A DNA stretch of 64,000 nt from the NCBI RefSeq assembly GCF_016917755.1, contig NZ_CP070326.1:3224001-3288000 (forward strand), read 5' to 3'. The position numbers were made by a program, and so were the translations under genes. Within the stretch, counting starts at the first letter, position 1. Every line of letters begins with the position of its first letter. Positions 44,005 through 55,052 of the stretch are shown piece by piece. The notes under the pieces were generated by a model. The model was not told where the DNA came from. It did not search any database and saw nothing but the letters and a program-made list of their open reading frames with translations. The DNA comes from Streptomyces noursei. Its GTDB lineage: Bacteria; Actinomycetota; Actinomycetes; Streptomycetales; Streptomycetaceae.

Positions 44005-44864
44005 CCGGGCCGGTCGGCCGGCCGCACCCCGCCGGGCCCCCCGTCCACGACTGTCCGGCCGCCGCCGAGCACCACCCGCTCGACGGCGCCGGCCAGCGCC
44101 CGGCGGTCCAGGCCCCGGCCCGCCGTGGGCAGCGCCGGGTGGACGGTGACCCGTACGGTCAGTCCGCGGGCGGTGATCACCCGGCGCAGCGAGGCGGCGA
44201 AGGTGTCGTCCCCGCAGAAGGCGGCCACCGTGGTGGGATGCCCCTGTTGGACGTAGTCGACGGTCACCGGGCGCACCGGGGCGCCGGCGTCCAGGGCGGC
44301 CTGGAAGGTTGCCCGGCGGAAGGCGCCCTGGTCGGCGGTGCACCAGGTGGTGGCCTGGGGGAAGACCGCCACCGAGCGGCCGGCGGCCAGCAGCGCCGAC
44401 AACTCCCGCACGGTCTGCGGGAGTCGGCGGGGGCTGGTGCGGTCGATGAAGTGGGTGCCGGCGCGGCGGGCCAGGCCGCCGACCAGCGGCCAGTGGCCGA
44501 CCTCGCGCTTGGCGAGCAGGGTCGCGGGTTCGACCGCGAGCAGCGCGACGATGTCGAGCCACGAGATGTGGTTGAGGGCGATCAGGGTGCCCGGGGCGCC
44601 GGGTGCGGCGGGCACGGTCAGCGGGTCCGCCCCGGTCGCCGCGCCGCGGACCTCCAGCCCGACCGAGAGCGCCGCCAGCAGCGCCCGCGCGTACGCCCGG
44701 AGCCGAACGGGGTCCGCCAGCCGCGGACCGGCCGTCAGGGCGCGGCCCGCCGCGCCGGCGAACGCGGTGGCGCGGCGGGCGGTGCCGGGGAGCGGGAGGG
44801 GCTCGGTGGTGTGCGCGGCGCAGCGCGGGGTGCACACCGCGCGGACGTCCCAGGGGCCGTTCAC
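43980..44864 (-). CDS. PlsC-type lysophospholipid acyltransferase (OlsA-like)
   Basis: 294 aa. 1-acyl-glycerol-phosphate-type acyltransferase: NHISWLD (HX4D), AGTHFIDR, and VAVFPQATTWC at the position where the family has FPEGT. The Glu-to-Gln change is at a residue involved in substrate binding. It starts at GTG 44864, overlapping the stop of the upstream GNAT gene by 4 nt (GTGA). The N-acyltransferase plus O-acyltransferase pair matches the OlsB-OlsA logic of ornithine lipid synthesis: GNAT makes lyso-ornithine lipid, PlsC adds the second acyl chain. Confidence 0.82.
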   Translation of the reverse strand: MNGPWDVRAVCTPRCAAHTTEPLPLPGTARRATAFAGAAGRALTAGPRLADPVRLRAYARALLAALSVGLEVRGAATGADPLTVPAAPGAPGTLIALNHISWLDIVALLAVEPATLLAKREVGHWPLVGGLARRAGTHFIDRTSPRRLPQTVRELSALLAAGRSVAVFPQATTWCTADQGAFRRATFQAALDAGAPVRPVTVDYVQQGHPTTVAAFCGDDTFAASLRRVITARGLTVRVTVHPALPTAGRGLDRRALAGAVERVVLGGGRTVVDGGPGGVRPADRPGQALGTYL

Positions 44865-45628
44865 CGCTCCCCCAGGAAGAAGCGGCGGTAGCGGTCGCCG
44901 AGCTGCTCGATGTCCAGGACGGTGAAGAAGTCGGCGACCCCGAAGTCCGGGTCGTGGGCGGGGGCGCCGCAGATCCACGCGCCGATCCGGAGGTAGCCGC
45001 GCAGCAGCGGGGGCAGTTGGGCGAGGGCGGGGCGTTCGGGCAGCGGGGCGGTGGGCTCCCAGGGGCGGTGCGGGGTGACCAGGAACGCCGGCGGCGCGGC
45101 GTGCCGGGTACGGGCCAGCGCCCAGGCGTGGGCGGCGGCGGTGCCCCCGTCGGCGAGCGGTACGGAGGCGCAGCCGGCGAGGTAGCGGTGGCCGGAGAGC
45201 AGGGTGTAGCGGGCCAGGGCGGCCCACATCTGGTTGATGACGGCACCGTTGCGGTGGTCGGGGTGGACGCAGGAGCGGCCGGCCTCGATGAGGGCGGGGC
45301 GCACCGCGTCCAGAGCGGTGAGGTCGAACTCGCCGTCGGAGTAGAGGCGTTGGCTGCGCCCCGGGGGCAGCAGCCGGTAGGTGCCGACGACGGCGCCGGT
45401 GGGGGTGTGGGTGACGACGAGGTGGTCGGCGAGGGCGTCGACCGCGTCGATGTCGTGGCCGGGGAGCGGGCTGTCGAGGGCGGCGCCCAGCTCGTCGCCG
45501 AAGACCTGGTGGCGCAGGCGCTGGGCAGCCCGGACCAGGTCGGGGGTGTCGGCGATCAGGGCGGTGTACTCGGGGGCGGGGGTGTCCGGGGCGGCCGAAC
45601 CGTGGGCCGTGGTGGGTGCCGTGCTCAT
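44861..45628 (-). CDS. GNAT acyltransferase (OlsB/hemolysin-like)
   Basis: 255 aa. Segments RAAQRLRHQVFGDELGAALD, DIDAVDALADHLVVTHTPTG, VVGTYRLLPPG, SDGEFDLTAL, EAGRSCVHPDHRNGAVINQM and HRYLAGCASVPL are those of OlsB/hemolysin-A type N-acyltransferases, which acylate ornithine (or a related amino acid) from acyl-ACP. ATG at 45628 with GGAGG 6 nt upstream. First gene of a two-gene operon with the PlsC gene. The product could be a different amino-acid lipid. Confidence 0.85.
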   Translation of the reverse strand: MSTAPTTAHGSAAPDTPAPEYTALIADTPDLVRAAQRLRHQVFGDELGAALDSPLPGHDIDAVDALADHLVVTHTPTGAVVGTYRLLPPGRSQRLYSDGEFDLTALDAVRPALIEAGRSCVHPDHRNGAVINQMWAALARYTLLSGHRYLAGCASVPLADGGTAAAHAWALARTRHAAPPAFLVTPHRPWEPTAPLPERPALAQLPPLLRGYLRIGAWICGAPAHDPDFGVADFFTVLDIEQLGDRYRRFFLGER

Positions 45629-46071
45629 CAGAGCCTCCGTAGGTGGTGCTGGGGACACCCCCGGTGGGGTGCGCGCCCCAATGACCTGGTGTTCTCCTAC
45701 GCGGCAGACTGTTCCCGCGCCCGCCGGCCACCCGCGTGAAGCGCAGGGAGCGTACGGGTAAGGGTCCGCAGAACACTGGTCGCCGCGGTGTGCGGGGCGA
45801 CGCCGCGGGTGAAGGGGAAAACACCTCGTCACGCGCCGGTTCCCGCGTCGTCGCCCCCATCGATGGCATCCCGCGTACGGGCACCGCCGACGCGGCGTTT
45901 TTCGGCCAATCACGGGGCGGGGCGGGTGGGGGGCCGCCCCGGCGGTGCCCGTCGCGCGCCGCCAACTCCCGTGCCGGGCACCGCGGCAGGTCCGGGTCCC
46001 GCCGCTGGAAAGCTCCTCCGGGCGCCGCGTACGCTGACCGGCACAGCTCACGCGAGTAAGGGGAGCAGCAC
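45629..46071. other. intergenic region, no gene seen
   Basis: 443 bp between divergent genes. Open frames here are Arg/Gly/Pro-rich and unlike proteins. Promoters for the acyltransferase operon and the DUF397 gene must lie here; none assigned. Confidence 0.4.
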
Positions 46072-46317
46072 ATGGGCACCGCAGCCGACAAGGAATGGCT
46101 CTACGGCCTCGACATCTCCGACGCCGTCTGGCAGCGCCCACCCGGCGACCCCGACGCGGAGGCGGTGGAGATCGCCTTCCTGGAGCGCGGCGCGGTGGCG
46201 ATGCGCAACTCCACCGAACCGGACGTGGTCCTGCGCTACACCGAGGCGGAGTGGCGGGCGTTCGTCCTGGGCGCCCGGGACGGGGAGTTCGACCTGGACC
46301 GGCACCACCCGGCCTGA
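46072..46317 (+). CDS. DUF397-like small protein
   Basis: 81 aa: EWLYGLDISDAVWQRPPGDP, VEIAFLERGAVAMRNSTEPD and LRYTEAEWRAFVLGARDGEF, the usual DUF397 order (VEIA..., NS..P, YT..EW.AF..G...GEFD). ATG at 46072 with GGGGAG upstream. DUF397 proteins are typical of Streptomyces and often pair with XRE regulators, but this one has no XRE partner nearby. Another DUF397 gene is at 58025. Confidence 0.8.
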   Translation: MGTAADKEWLYGLDISDAVWQRPPGDPDAEAVEIAFLERGAVAMRNSTEPDVVLRYTEAEWRAFVLGARDGEFDLDRHHPA

Positions 46318-46420
46318 GGTCCGCCGGCGCCCGCCGGTCCCCCTCGCGCGGGGCGCGGTCACCCGTCCGAGGGGGGCCGGCGGTCGGTGACCATCACAGG
46401 ATTCACTCGTTCCACGGAAT

Positions 46421-48421
46421 GTGGAGCAGCAGCATGCGGTGACCCCGCGCCCGGACCGCGCCTCCGTCGGGCATGCCGACGAGGGCGAGCCCATCGACGT
46501 CGAGCAGGCCGAGGCGGCCCTGGTCGAGCACTACCCCCGGCTGGCCCGGCTGGCCTATCTGGTGCTGCCACCGGCCCCCACCCGCGGGCGGCGGGTGCTG
46601 GCCGCGCACGCCGTGGTCCAGCGGGCACTGCCCCGGCGGCCCGGTCCGGGGCTCGCGCTGCCCGCCCAGCGCGGCGGCGCCCCGGCCGTCGATCCCGGTT
46701 ACGCGCTGATGCGGCTGCGGGTGCTGCGGGCGGCGCTGACCGCCGGACGGCGGTGGTGGTGGCGGCCGCCGGCGCCGCTCCCCCAGGTCTGGGGCCTGCG
46801 GCTGTTCCCGCGCTCCGGCGGTGCCGACGAACTCGCCCTGGACCAGGCCCTGTCGGCGCTCTCCGGCCCGGCCCGGGCGGCGTTCGTGCTGCGCGACCTG
46901 GAGCGGCTGACGGTCCAGGAGACCCGGCGGGTGCTGGAGGCGGCGGGGGTCGCCGACGCCCGGGAGGCGCTGGCCGAGGCGGACGGGGCCGTCCTGCCGG
47001 CCGGGAGCCGGGACCGGGCGCTGCTGGAGTCGGTGGAGTTCGACGCGTGCTCCTTGCAGGCCCGGCCGACGGACCTGATCCGGCGCCGCCAGCACGGCCG
47101 GGCGGCGCTGGCGGCCGGGGTGGCGGTGCTGGTGTGCGGGGCGCTGCTGGGCCTGCCGGGCGAGGGCTGGGGGCCGTACGGCGCCGCGGCCCCGCCGTAC
47201 GCCCGCAACGCCGCCGCCGAGGCGGCCCTGGATCCGGCCCGGCTGACGGTGTCCTCGGCGACGGCCTGGAAGTCCGCGGCCCGGCCGGACTTCTCGGCCT
47301 GGCCGGCCCGCGGCGACCGGACCGCCGACAAGGCGCTGCTCCGACGGGCGTTGGCGGTGTGGGCCCGGCCCGGCGCCCGGGTGCCGATCACCTCGACGCC
47401 CGGCACGCCCACCGGCCCCGCGGCCGGCCCGCCCCAGTTGCTCTTCGCGGGCGTGGTGGACCACGCGGTGGTGGTGCTCTTCCACGACGGGCTGCGGGTG
47501 GTGCGGTACGCCGAGGGCGTCGACGGCCGGCAGCGGGGCGACGGTGCCGGGGCGGGCCTGGACTTCGCCCGGGCGGACGGCGCGGCGGCGGACTCGTCCG
47601 GCGCCCTGGTGGTGGGCCGCACACAGGGCAACGTCCGCTATCTGACGGCTCCTTGGGTGACGTCGGTGCAGCTGGTGGACCTGCTGAAGCCGGACACGGC
47701 GGGCCAGCCGGTCGCGGTCGGCGCCGACGGGCTGACCGCCCCGGTCCCGGCGCCGCGCGCCGACGGGACGTGCTCGGCCTGGCCCGCGCTCCGGGTCGGC
47801 GGGCAGTTGGACGGGCAGCCCGACGGGGTGCCGGGCGGGCGGAACGCCGGTGAGCTGCTGACCGACCTCGGGGAGCTGTCTCCCGCCCGGCTCACCTACG
47901 GCCCGCCGGACGCGCCGGGTGCGGTGTCCGGGCCGGAGGGCCGCGTCGCGTGGGCGCGGACCGCCTGCCAGCTGCCCGGGGTCCGTTCGCAGGGCGTGCG
48001 GACGGTGAACACCTGGCGGTTCGCGCAGCAGCCGCTCCCCGGGGGCGCGGGCGTCGCGTCCTGGCTGTGCACCCGGGCGGAGACCTGGCGCGGGGCCGGC
48101 AGCCGGGCGATGGCCCAGTTCCAGGCGCCGGCGCCGAACGGGCAGCCCTACTCGGCGGGTTCGGTGACCGCCCGCGCCGACGGCGGTACGGCCTGTGGCC
48201 CGCGGATGCCGCGGGTGCTGTCGGGCGTGCTGTGGAGGAGCACCGGCGGTCGGTGGTGGCTGTTGGCGGCGGGCAGCGAACAGATCACGTCGATCACGGC
48301 GAGCGGCGGGGTGCGGGGCCGGACGTCCGGCCGGCTGCTGGCGGTCCCCGCGTCGGCGGGCGCCCGGGCCGATCTGACGGGCGGGCTGGCGGGCGGCGGG
48401 ACGGTGCGCGCGCTGCGGTGA
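46421..48421 (+). CDS. sigma-factor-like membrane-anchored protein (paralogue B)
   Basis: 666 aa. Sigma-2-like residues 29-70 (EHYPRLARLAYLVLPP, AHAVVQRALP), sigma-4-like 136-187 (DQALSALSGPARAAFVLRDL, ERLTVQETRRVLEAAGV), the shared SLQARPTDLIRRRQ, one TM at about 227-245, and a long extracytoplasmic part with WPARGDRTADKALLRRALAV and ARTACQLPGVRSQGVRTVNT. Block order matches paralogue A (19484-21385), e.g. EAALVEHYPRL and GLRLFPR.GGADELALDQAL. GTG at 46421 has no clear ribosome site; GTG 46439 is an alternative. Function unknown. Confidence 0.75.
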   Translation: MEQQHAVTPRPDRASVGHADEGEPIDVEQAEAALVEHYPRLARLAYLVLPPAPTRGRRVLAAHAVVQRALPRRPGPGLALPAQRGGAPAVDPGYALMRLRVLRAALTAGRRWWWRPPAPLPQVWGLRLFPRSGGADELALDQALSALSGPARAAFVLRDLERLTVQETRRVLEAAGVADAREALAEADGAVLPAGSRDRALLESVEFDACSLQARPTDLIRRRQHGRAALAAGVAVLVCGALLGLPGEGWGPYGAAAPPYARNAAAEAALDPARLTVSSATAWKSAARPDFSAWPARGDRTADKALLRRALAVWARPGARVPITSTPGTPTGPAAGPPQLLFAGVVDHAVVVLFHDGLRVVRYAEGVDGRQRGDGAGAGLDFARADGAAADSSGALVVGRTQGNVRYLTAPWVTSVQLVDLLKPDTAGQPVAVGADGLTAPVPAPRADGTCSAWPALRVGGQLDGQPDGVPGGRNAGELLTDLGELSPARLTYGPPDAPGAVSGPEGRVAWARTACQLPGVRSQGVRTVNTWRFAQQPLPGGAGVASWLCTRAETWRGAGSRAMAQFQAPAPNGQPYSAGSVTARADGGTACGPRMPRVLSGVLWRSTGGRWWLLAAGSEQITSITASGGVRGRTSGRLLAVPASAGARADLTGGLAGGGTVRALR

Positions 48422-48556
48422 GCGGTGGGCGGGGCCGCTCGCCCCGTGGGGTCCGGTGTGCCGGCGGGGCCGCTCGCCGGCTGCGGCGGGCGCGCATTCC
48501 CGTCTTTCGGCGTCCAGGGGGTATCGACATTCCTTACCCGCCAGTACATTGACGCC

Positions 48557-49510
48557 ATGTCTAATACGGCCTCGTTGCGGCCCCGGTCGGTCGCGTCCGA
48601 GCACACCCCGCTGAAGGCCCGGAACGTGGCCTTCGACTGGGCGGACACCCCCTTGCACTGGATACCCGGCGATCCGTCCAGCACCCACACGATCAATGTG
48701 CTGCACCTGCTGCTGCCGGCCGGCGAGCGCTGGTTCGTCCACGTCTACAAACAGGTGCTGCCGTACATCCGCGACCCCGAACTGCGCGCGGACGTCATCG
48801 GCTTCATCGGCCAGGAGGCCATGCACTCCCAGGCGCACGACGACGTCCTGCCGCACCTCATGGAGCAGGGCCTGGACCCCACCCCGTACACCGCGCAGGT
48901 CGACTGGCTCTTCGAGAAGCTGCTCGGCGACCGGACCCTGCCGCCGGGGCGGGCCCGTGTCTGGTGGCTGAAGGAGCGGGTGGCGATGATCGCCGCGATC
49001 GAGCACTACACGGCCTTCCTGGGCGACTGGGTGCTCAACGCCCGCGCCCTGGACGACAGGGGCGCCGATCCGACCATGCTCGACCTGCTGCGCTGGCACG
49101 GCGCGGAGGAGGTCGAGCACCGGTCGGTGGCGTTCGACCTCTTCATGCACCTGGACGGCGACTACCGGCGGCGGGTGCGCACCTGGGCGACCGCCTTCAC
49201 CGCGCTGGTGTTCCTGTGGCAGCGCGGCATCCGCTTCTTCATGGCGAACGACCCCACGCTCAGCAACGGCAAGGCCGCCCTGAAGGACTTCGTACGGGGC
49301 GGGCGGCAGGGCATGCTGCCGACCACCGGGGCGATAGCCCGCTCCATCCCCCAGTACCTGAGCCGCGCCTACCACCCCTCGCAGCACGGCAGCACCGAGC
49401 AGGCCCTGGCCTACCTCGACCGCTCGCCCGCCGCGACCCCCGGTGCAAGCACCGGATCCACTGGAGCGGCTGCCGCCGCACAGTCCGATGCCGCCCCCGG
49501 AGGAGCCTGA
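48557..49510 (+). CDS. PF10118 metal-dependent hydrolase-like protein
   Basis: 317 aa. Several Glu/His clusters suggest a ferritin-like di-metal site: GFIGQEAMHSQAHDD, KERVAMIAAIEHYTAFLGD and WHGAEEVEHRSVAFD. This ExxH-type arrangement is the hallmark of PF10118. Ala/Gly/Ser-rich tail of about 25 residues. ATG at 48557. The next gene starts 2 nt after the stop and encodes an iron-sulfur reductase, so the two are an operon. The named hydrolase activity of the family is weakly supported; a di-iron oxygenase fed by the reductase is an attractive alternative. Confidence 0.85.
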   Translation: MSNTASLRPRSVASEHTPLKARNVAFDWADTPLHWIPGDPSSTHTINVLHLLLPAGERWFVHVYKQVLPYIRDPELRADVIGFIGQEAMHSQAHDDVLPHLMEQGLDPTPYTAQVDWLFEKLLGDRTLPPGRARVWWLKERVAMIAAIEHYTAFLGDWVLNARALDDRGADPTMLDLLRWHGAEEVEHRSVAFDLFMHLDGDYRRRVRTWATAFTALVFLWQRGIRFFMANDPTLSNGKAALKDFVRGGRQGMLPTTGAIARSIPQYLSRAYHPSQHGSTEQALAYLDRSPAATPGASTGSTGAAAAAQSDAAPGGA

Positions 49511-49511
49511 A

Positions 49512-50756
49512 GTGTCCGCGCCTGTCCGTGTTTCCCCGTCCGTCGGCCGCCTCGACCCGTCCCGCAAGGGCCTGCCGCGCCTCGGTACCGTGCTGGTGGT
49601 CGCCGGCACCGCCCTGGTGGTCCGGCGGGCCCTGCGGCGGCGGATCCGACGGTCGCCACTGTGGCCGCTGCCCGCGCTGGAGCAGCCGGTCTCCGGGAGG
49701 GGCCGGGAGGCGGCCCGGGCGACGTCCTGGAGCGCGCGCCGGGAGGCCGAGCCGTCCCCCGAGCAGGGGCGGCCGTCCCCGCTGCGCCTGCGGGTGGCCG
49801 AACGGACCGAGGCCGCCGAGGGGGTGGTGACCCTCCGCCTGGAGGGCGAGCGGCTCCCCGCCTGGGAACCGGGCGCGCACCTCGATCTCGTCCTGCCCTC
49901 GGGCGCCGTGCGGCAGTACTCGCTGTGCGGCGAACCGGCCGACGCCGTACGGGCGGACGGCGGGTCGTACACCGTCGCGGTCCGGCTGATCGAAGACGGC
50001 CGGGGCGGGTCGCGGGAGGTGCACGAGGCGCTCCGGGCCGGCACGACGGTGGAGGTGCACGGGCCCCGCAACCGCTTCCCCCTGGAGGACCACCACGCCT
50101 ACCTCTTCATAGCGGGCGGCATCGGCATCACCCCGATCCTCCCGATGGTGCGGCAGGCCGAGGCGGAGGGAGTGCCCTGGCGGCTGCTGTACGCGGGGCG
50201 GTCGCGGGCGTCGATGCCGTTCCTGGCGGAGGTCGAGAAGCTGGCCGGGGGCGCCGCCGCGTCCGGTGGCGGGCGGTCGACGGTGGTCGCGGAGGACGAG
50301 GAGGGCCGGCCCGACCTGGCCGCGGCGCTCGCCGACGCGCCCCCGCACTCCGCCGTGTACTGCTGCGGCCCCGAGCCCCTGATGGACGCCGTGGCCGCCC
50401 TGCTCCCCGACGGGCCGGCGGGCCTCACGCTGCACACGGAGCGCTTCGCCCCGGCGGCGTCCGAGGCGGGGGCCGGGCCCGGCGAGGACGTGGCGTTCGA
50501 GGTGGAGTTGCGGCGGACCGGCCGCAGCGTGACGGTCCCGGCCGGCACCAGTGTGCTGCGCGCGCTCCGCGAGGAGGCCCTGCCGGACCTGCCGTACTCC
50601 TGCGAGCAGGGCTTCTGCGGCACCTGCCAGCAGCGCGTGCTCGCCGGCGAGGTGGCGCACCGCGACGAACTCCTGACGGACGCGGAACGCGCGGACTCGC
50701 TGCTGATCTGCGTCTCCCGGGCGAAGCCGGGGTCGGGGCTGGTCCTGGACCTTTGA
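49512..50756 (+). CDS. PDR/VanB-type ferredoxin-NAD(P)H oxidoreductase
   Basis: 414 aa. An N-terminal extension with one hydrophobic helix (LGTVLVVAGTALVV, about 24-38) probably anchors it. FMN/FAD site RQYSLCGE, NAD site FIAGGIGITPILPMVRQAE and CCGPEPLMDAV, then a C-terminal plant-type [2Fe-2S] ferredoxin domain CEQGFCGTCQQRVLAG with the fourth Cys in LLICVS. The GTG at 49512 follows GGAGGAG in the end of the previous gene. By family it passes electrons from NAD(P)H to an oxygenase; the di-metal protein upstream is the obvious partner. Confidence 0.9.
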   Translation: MSAPVRVSPSVGRLDPSRKGLPRLGTVLVVAGTALVVRRALRRRIRRSPLWPLPALEQPVSGRGREAARATSWSARREAEPSPEQGRPSPLRLRVAERTEAAEGVVTLRLEGERLPAWEPGAHLDLVLPSGAVRQYSLCGEPADAVRADGGSYTVAVRLIEDGRGGSREVHEALRAGTTVEVHGPRNRFPLEDHHAYLFIAGGIGITPILPMVRQAEAEGVPWRLLYAGRSRASMPFLAEVEKLAGGAAASGGGRSTVVAEDEEGRPDLAAALADAPPHSAVYCCGPEPLMDAVAALLPDGPAGLTLHTERFAPAASEAGAGPGEDVAFEVELRRTGRSVTVPAGTSVLRALREEALPDLPYSCEQGFCGTCQQRVLAGEVAHRDELLTDAERADSLLICVSRAKPGSGLVLDL

Positions 50757-50854
50757 ATCCGGCCGCGGGCGGGCGGACGCCGGCCGCCCGCCCGCCGGAG
50801 GAGGGGGCGTTCGGGCGGTGGTGCCGGTGTGCGGCCGGTCGTTAGGGTGAGCCC

Positions 50855-51556
50855 ATGACGACCGGGGCACGCCGCAGGATGGGGGTCGAGGAGCGACGGG
50901 AGCAGTTGATCGCCGTTGCGCTCGGCCTCTTCAGCCACCGCTCCCCCGAGGACGTCTCGATCGACGAGATCGCCGAGGCGGCCGGCATATCGCGGCCGCT
51001 GGTCTACCACTACTTCCCGGGCAAGCAGCAGCTCTACGAGGCGGCGCTGCGGCGCGCCGCGGACGAACTCACCGCCCGGTTCGTGGAACCGCACGAAGGC
51101 CCGCTGGGCGCCCGGCTGTTGCGTGTCATGGAGCGGTACTTCGACTTCGTGGAGGAGCACGGGCCCGGCTTCTCGGCGCTGATGCGCGGCGGGCCGGCGA
51201 TCGGCTCGACCCGGACGAGCGCGCTGATCGACGGCGTGCGGCAGGCCGCCTACACGCAGATCCTCAGCCATCTCGACGTGGACGCCCACGCCCCCTCGCC
51301 GCGGCTGGAGTTGGTGGTCCGCTCCTGGATCTCGCTCGCCGAGACCACGGCGCTGCTGTGGCTGGACGGCCGCCGGGTGCCGCGCGCGGAGCTGGAGCGG
51401 CAGTTGGTGCACGACTTCGCCGCGCTGGCGGCGGTCAGCGCCGCGTACGACCAGGAGATGGCGCAGGTGGTGCGCCGGATGCTGGCGGACGAGCCCGCGG
51501 ACGGGATGTTCGCTGATCTGGTGGGGCGGTTGCTGGAGCTGCCGCAGCCGGTGTGA
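50855..51556 (+). CDS. TetR/AcrR family regulator
   Basis: 233 aa. Classical TetR HTH: ERREQLIAVALGLFSHRSPE, VSIDEIAEAAGISRPLVYHY, FPGKQQLYEAAL. The C-terminal domain (ERYFDFVEEHGPGFSALMRG) has the length of the GlnR-neighbour/TetR_C type. ATG at 50855, 98 nt after the reductase gene, same strand. It probably regulates the PF10118-reductase pair, possibly in response to a hydrophobic compound. Confidence 0.88.
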   Translation: MTTGARRRMGVEERREQLIAVALGLFSHRSPEDVSIDEIAEAAGISRPLVYHYFPGKQQLYEAALRRAADELTARFVEPHEGPLGARLLRVMERYFDFVEEHGPGFSALMRGGPAIGSTRTSALIDGVRQAAYTQILSHLDVDAHAPSPRLELVVRSWISLAETTALLWLDGRRVPRAELERQLVHDFAALAAVSAAYDQEMAQVVRRMLADEPADGMFADLVGRLLELPQPV

Positions 51557-51605
51557 CGCCGGGCGGCCGACCGGGCCGGGCCCGGGCTGCGGCAGAATCC
51601 CGGGC

Positions 51606-52118
51606 ATGGACGAGATCACGTACCGGCTGGCCGAGGCGGGGGACGACCCGGCCGTTCTGGTCGGCCTCTATGACGCGGCGGCCCGTTGGATGGTGGAGCA
51701 CGGCATAGACCAGTGGAAGCCCGGCGGCAAGGACGAGGAGCACTTCCGGCGGCGGATCGCGCAGGGCGAGGTCTGGCTGGCGGAGGCCGCCGGCCGGGTC
51801 GTCGGCGGCTTCGAGCTGTGGTGGGCGGACGAGCCGGCCTGGGGGCCGCAGCCGCCGGTGGCGGGGTATGTGCACCGGCTGATGGTGGACCGCTCGTGCG
51901 CACCGGCGGGGACCGGGCGGGCGATGCTGGCCCGGGCCGAGCGGCGGATCGCGGAGTCGGGGCGGACCTGGGCGCGGCTGGACTGCATGGCGAGCAATCC
52001 GCGGCTGCGGCCGTACTACGAGGGCGCGGGCTATGCGGTCGTGGGAGAGCAGTCGTCCAAGGACGGGGGCGGGGGGAGCCGGTACGCGGTGACCCTGTTC
52101 GAGAAGCGGGTGGAGTAG
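51606..52118 (+). CDS. GNAT family N-acetyltransferase
   Basis: 170 aa. GNAT core: DEITYRLAEAGDDPAVLVGL, WLAEAAGRVVGGFELWW, VHRLMVDRSCAPAGTGRAML (acetyl-CoA site, Q/RxxGxG-like), ARLDCMASNPRLRPYYEGAG. ATG at 51606, 49 nt after tetR, so possibly in the same transcript. Convergent with the pullulanase gene (35-nt gap). Substrate unknown. Confidence 0.86.
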   Translation: MDEITYRLAEAGDDPAVLVGLYDAAARWMVEHGIDQWKPGGKDEEHFRRRIAQGEVWLAEAAGRVVGGFELWWADEPAWGPQPPVAGYVHRLMVDRSCAPAGTGRAMLARAERRIAESGRTWARLDCMASNPRLRPYYEGAGYAVVGEQSSKDGGGGSRYAVTLFEKRVE

Positions 52119-52153
52119 CGACCGCTCCCGCCCCCACCGGCTCCCCCTCCGCG

Positions 52154-54823
<2,670 letters not shown>

Positions 54824-54850
54824 GGCCCCTGGTTCTAGTCGCGGGGAACG

Positions 54851-54883
54851 ATTGCTGCAAGACCTTTCGCAAGAGATTGCAAC
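54851..54883. promoter_or_regulatory. MalR/LacI-type operator cluster upstream of the pullulanase gene
   Basis: TTGCTGCAAG (54852), CTTTCGCAAG (54864-54873) and ATTGCAAC (54876-54883), repeated TTGCAA/CTTGCA half-sites with a central CG dyad as in LacI-family boxes of Streptomyces maltose genes. Located in the 229-bp divergent region before the methyltransferase gene. Confidence 0.6.
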
Positions 54884-55052
54884 GGTGTTACGTTCCCAGG
54901 CGAGCCGGTCCGGCCGACCGGAGGCCCACCACGCGGTGGGTCCTACGCGCCCGGCCGCCCGGACCGGCCACCAGACGGCGCCCGCTGGCGCGTAGTCACC
55001 CATCGGGAAGGCAGGGCGAATTGCCCGGCCGGACGCGGGGAATCCCCCCATC

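Noticed and set aside
45736..46059. Candidate gene in the gap before the DUF397 gene
   Set aside because: Arg/Gly/Ser-rich frame with no ribosome site or recognisable features.
46403..50071. Minus-strand open frame of 1222 codons
   Set aside because: Antisense to three supported genes, Arg/Pro/Gly-rich, no domains.
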